Shown here piece after piece: positions 7,001 to 8,702 of a stretch of 8,702 nucleotides of DNA. The notes beneath the pieces were generated by a model. The model searched no databases. It had not been told where the DNA came from and saw only the letters and a program-made list of their open reading frames with translations. Position numbers and translations under genes: made by a program. How positions within the stretch are numbered: the stretch's first letter is position 1; every line of letters begins with the position of its first letter. Source of the stretch: Oscillospiraceae bacterium (GTDB taxonomy: Bacteria > Bacillota_A > Clostridia > Oscillospirales > JAAYXM01). Location: the NCBI GenBank assembly GCA_017408185.1, contig JAFQVE010000151.1, forward strand, positions 1 through 8,702. The letters run 5' to 3'.

Positions 7001-8702
7001 GAACCTGGTTTGGTTACTGTTCGCGCGACGACAACTTTCCGTGATACTTACATAGAAAGTAATGAGGTAACGGTTGAAGTTCTTCCGAAGACGCAGAAAA
7101 CAGAACCGACGCTGTTTACTTACGAAATGCGCGAAAACGCGCAGGAAAACATAGCAAAGTACGACTGGGCAAAGGAAGAGCTTGAGCTTTACTGGGATGA
7201 TGCCGAAAGCTTTTTGTCCATTCCTGAAAAAATGTATAATCTTATGCTTGCTGAAGGTGTTCCGAGAGCAAGATATTGCGCAATGAACGCTAATGACCCG
7301 ACGTATTCAAGCTGCAAATACTGCGGTGTTGACTTGGTTCAGGCGTTTGGTACGGAGTATTTCAAGGTGGATGCAATCGCGCGTCCGTGGAAGGTTCAGT
7401 GTCAGAGCTGTAAGCGCATATTCCCAAGTAACGATTTTGAAAGCCTTTATGAGCTTGGGCTTAACGAAAAGGGTGCATATGACAGAATACGGGCACTTGA
7501 AGAAAATGGAATTCTCTGCGGACGAGGGGAAAGGGTAGACGGCATATATGTTGCAAAACCGGAATATGCGGACAATCCCTACGGCTACGGCGACCCGAAG
7601 GGGTATCTCTATAACGAGCTTTATAAAGAACTTTACGAAACTGGAAAAGACCCTGTTTCGGGGAAAACGATAACCCACGCGTGGGGGGATTTCACGATTG
7701 ATGTTGACAATGACGGAACTCCCGATCCCGGTTACTTCTGGGGCGTTGATGACGGCTACGGATATTACACAGGCGAGACCTACGGGAACGGAACACCTGT
7801 TGTGCATCCGTATGTTGCAAATTATGTTTGTATGGGAGCAACAACAAAGGCATACACCTCGCTGATGGATCTAATGTATGCATATATGTATACAGATGAT
7901 ATCCGCTACGGACGTCTCGCGGCGGTGATGCTTGACAGAATGGCAGATAACCTTCCTGAAATGTCGTCCGGTCAGTATCCGTTTCTGGTAACGGATGGCG
8001 GTGCGGGAATCGGTAAGATTCAGGGTGCACTTAACGATTGTACGATTCTCCGTATATATGCACAGGCATGTGATATTCTTTATCCGCTTATTGACGATCC
8101 GCAGGTCATTGAGTATTTAAGTGCAAAGGCAGAAAAATACAATCTTGATAATCCGAAGCTTTCCGGAAGTGATATCTGGTCTAACTGGGAGGACGGCATT
8201 CTACGCGAGATTTACCGCTCGTGCCTTAACACAAAGCTTCGCGGCGGCTTCGGACACAAGCACGAGGCTCTTGCAACCGCGGCAGTCGTTCTTGATTCTA
8301 TGCCTGAAACCGAAGAAATGCTTGACTGGTTGTTTGCTCCGGGCTTTGAGGATAAAGCAAATCTTTACTGCAATGGCGGTAACACAAATGTTGAGCTTGT
8401 GGGAACACTTGACCGTGACGGCTTTGCAAACCACGGCTCACCAAACTACAACTCGACATGGATAGACTTTTTGATGTATGTCCAGAACGCGCTTGATGAT
8501 TACGATAGATACAATAAATACGATTTGTTTGATAATCCGAAATTCGCAAAGATGTTTACTGTATTTACTCCGTTTACGCTCGTTTCAAAATACACCGCGC
8601 AGATAGGTGACTCTGGCAGTACCGGTTCGCAGACATTTGAATGCCCGGATATGGAAAATCTCGTATACGCATATGAAAAGCTCGGAGACGTAAATATCGC
8701 AA
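4013..8702 (+). CDS. Giant secreted polysaccharide lyase, heparinase II/III-like, with three shared modules and Big_2 domains (partial, runs off window)
   Basis: At least 1563 codons are open, with no stop before the window end. Residues 1-23 are a signal peptide (cleavage after AVSA). Order: module B1 (32-195), divergent Ig-like domain (~200-295), module B2 (299-473), two Big_2-like domains (483-569, 572-660), module B3 (674-843), two more Ig-like domains (844-931, 936-1024), then the enzyme part from ~1032. That part has a CxxC...CxxC zinc-ribbon pair (C1101/C1104, C1130/C1133) followed by FPSNDF, GVDDGYGYY (1244-1252), an all-helical stretch with 'YAYMYTDDIRYGRLAAVMLDR', GGFGHKHEAL (1411-1420) and RDGFANHGSPNYN (1468-1480). 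These match in order the (alpha/alpha) toroid of heparinase II/III-type lyases, which cleave uronic-acid polysaccharides by beta-elimination outside the cell. The C-terminal beta-sandwich domain should lie beyond 8702. The substrate (glycosaminoglycan, alginate or other) cannot be told. The lyase family call is from remembered motifs, not a search. Confidence 0.85.
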   Translation, partial: MKRILSLIIAFALITGMLPAVSANTTLEPSDVRIVYDIGAFGKNVENQDFITTNGFWDYETREAGSFAFNDNSKSKLQINIGTNAWWAIRVYVPKAGSYTLKMNKSTNPYGGKTKVYFGKATEGTSAILGKTEVGVADFTNSEATGNTTSTLAVEDIGTVDVHEAGEYIMIFYSYEKGSMNNARQYFNEIILDGGPGFAPMSATLKTPSVRIEEGKSAQIEIDKVYMSSGEAYTGAPELGTPVSSDPSIVSVSSDWKIKGEKTGENVSVRFPVTVEGVTVYAEAKVTVTESTSLPLSDISISYDLRGTLPSGADVFGMKYKDTKGFWEYGKSNYYVGEGDSVSRLRTNSKLGIEGQPNAIGSWFAIKLYVPSGGSYALSLKHSAATNGGSANVYFVSAEAEENQLMTEETKVGSVSFYASASKYGTEVTPMSDVSVKTPGEYYIIIEATAKGDGAGTGTGLRMYPTVVELKGGTGSALMHTGMSAEREKIYINSSAAVTIDDIYKNDGSKVSLAGADVVYTSGNTAVATVDSKTGIVTGVSEGDAEITADIKLKDGTEISVKISVSVVVPPDIESVTASVASAEIEEFSTSQIFVSGKNVDGSDVQTEMTEILYESDNTATAAVDENGVILAKSQGTANITVSVTQNNITKADTFTITVVPSKDEENPMPLSNETEYYDFLGSFESNTCITTLTKEQTGNWGFEGFDGGMVNNTSTSRVRIYGKLGIQAQPNSIGSIWALRLSVPKTGRYATTLDYSASANGGIAELFIVPATEEKANWTKASYSIGKVDFYKSATTYNLSTNLSDVELEQDGDYLLVFKSVSNGTGSGRQQFPRGFTLDGTGVASYIDAFLEESTVDVGNTTRMLYRVKLSDGTWLRDKSGIVFTSSNTNIATVSSDGTVKGVGEGNADLTVTVKRAGKKVSSTVTVSVVDKTAPQSMLLRAPATVYVDGKGSFIQRAIMASTGKITLDATEVDYEIIGGDGKVEISLDGIITGIEPGLVTVRATTTFRDTYIESNEVTVEVLPKTQKTEPTLFTYEMRENAQENIAKYDWAKEELELYWDDAESFLSIPEKMYNLMLAEGVPRARYCAMNANDPTYSSCKYCGVDLVQAFGTEYFKVDAIARPWKVQCQSCKRIFPSNDFESLYELGLNEKGAYDRIRALEENGILCGRGERVDGIYVAKPEYADNPYGYGDPKGYLYNELYKELYETGKDPVSGKTITHAWGDFTIDVDNDGTPDPGYFWGVDDGYGYYTGETYGNGTPVVHPYVANYVCMGATTKAYTSLMDLMYAYMYTDDIRYGRLAAVMLDRMADNLPEMSSGQYPFLVTDGGAGIGKIQGALNDCTILRIYAQACDILYPLIDDPQVIEYLSAKAEKYNLDNPKLSGSDIWSNWEDGILREIYRSCLNTKLRGGFGHKHEALATAAVVLDSMPETEEMLDWLFAPGFEDKANLYCNGGNTNVELVGTLDRDGFANHGSPNYNSTWIDFLMYVQNALDDYDRYNKYDLFDNPKFAKMFTVFTPFTLVSKYTAQIGDSGSTGSQTFECPDMENLVYAYEKLGDVNIA
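4106..4597 (+). repeat. Shared module, copy B1 (protein B residues 32-195)
   Basis: Begins VRIVYDIG immediately after the signal peptide, in the same context (LEPSxVxIVYD) as copy A1. Motifs are GFWDYE, AWWAIRVYVPKAGSYTLKM, VYFGKAT, VGVADF, GEYIMIF and RQYFNEIILDGG. It is closer by eye to A1 and A2 than to the other copies in its own protein. Confidence 0.85.
4907..5431 (+). repeat. Shared module, copy B2 (protein B residues 299-473)
   Basis: Begins ISISYDLRG. Motifs are GFWEYG, KLGIEGQPNAIGSWFAIKLY (a form of the WW core reading WF), GSYALSLKH, VYFVSAE, VGSVSFY, GEYYIII and a diverged end, MYPTVVELKGG, in place of RQYF..ILDG. It has a longer insert before the core (SRLRTNSKLGI), shared with B3. 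Confidence 0.8.
6032..6541 (+). repeat. Shared module, copy B3 (protein B residues 674-843)
   Basis: Begins ETEYYDFLG. Motifs are GNWGFEG, KLGIQAQPNSIGSIWALRLS (the first core Trp is replaced by Ile), GRYATTLDY, GKVDFY, GDYLLVF and RQQFPRGFTLDG. It is the most diverged copy in the core and pairs with B2 through the SRxRxxxKLGIxxQPNxIGS stretch. Confidence 0.8.
7106..8702 (+). other. Heparinase II/III-like catalytic region of gene B (N-terminal and toroid part)
   Basis: This spans protein B residues ~1032-1563. It starts at EPTLFTYEMRENA after the last Ig-like domain. Visible hallmarks are the zinc ribbon with FPSNDF, the GVDDG turn, the helical repeat with 'DDIRYGRLAAVMLDRMAD', and two segments expected at the active site: GFGHKHEAL with H1415 and H1417, and DGFANHGSPNY with N1473, H1474 and Y1479. 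In related lyases an Asn/His pair neutralises the uronate and a Tyr acts as base or acid. Which residues do this here is inferred, not shown. Confidence 0.75.

Noticed and set aside
7293..8549. Open frames at 7293-7538 and 8121-8465 (+) and several on the minus strand over the lyase region
   Set aside because: The lyase frame from 4013 runs through this whole region with family motifs in order; the others are out-of-frame or antisense shadows.
1..8702. CRISPR arrays, tRNA or rRNA genes, insertion sequences or integrase/attachment sites
   Set aside because: No regularly spaced identical repeats, transposase-like frames, terminal inverted repeats or tRNA-like sequence were seen. The repeated modules are diverged coding repeats.

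Overview
The window looks like part of a polysaccharide-utilisation locus from a Gram-positive Clostridia-type bacterium, probably a gut or rumen anaerobe. This is inferred from strong AAGGAG-type ribosome binding sites, moderate GC (not counted), an AraC regulator beside a likely sugar-binding lipoprotein, and very large secreted proteins built from Ig-like (Big_2) domains. No rRNA or other marker gene fixes the taxonomy.

Layout: (1) positions 1-71 hold the last codons of a + strand gene, probably the solute-binding protein of a sugar ABC transporter, followed by a strong bidirectional terminator (126-174). (2) A short convergent spacer carries about three tandem copies of a 21-24 bp unit (195-259). 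(3) An AraC-family regulator lies on the minus strand (275-1099), with a good extended -10 promoter (1139-1167) that is overlapped by inverted repeats. (4) Diverging from it are two + strand genes 72 bp apart. Gene A (1235-3940) encodes a 901-residue secreted protein with no visible enzyme domain. Gene B (4013 to beyond the window end; at least 1563 residues) encodes a giant secreted protein whose C-terminal part looks like a heparinase II/III-type polysaccharide lyase. The two are separated by a perfect 12-bp hairpin that lacks a T-tract.

The most striking feature is a module of about 165-175 residues present five times: twice in A and three times in B, alternating with Big_2-like domains. 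It has a clear signature: GFW near the start, an (A/N/S)WW-x-(I/M)-(R/K)-(V/I/L)-YVP-x-x-GSY core, a GEY-(I/Y) strand, and (R)QYF...LDG at the end. It resembles a carbohydrate-binding beta-sandwich, but I cannot assign it to a named family from memory. It is the best candidate in this window for something undescribed.

Proposed working model (inference): the AraC regulator senses a sugar or oligosaccharide and controls A and B. A and B bind an extracellular, probably uronic-acid-containing, polysaccharide through the shared modules. B cleaves it by beta-elimination, and the neighbouring ABC transporter takes up the products. Gene B was not supplied as a complete reading frame because it runs off the window; I translated it by hand from 4013 and found no in-frame stop.
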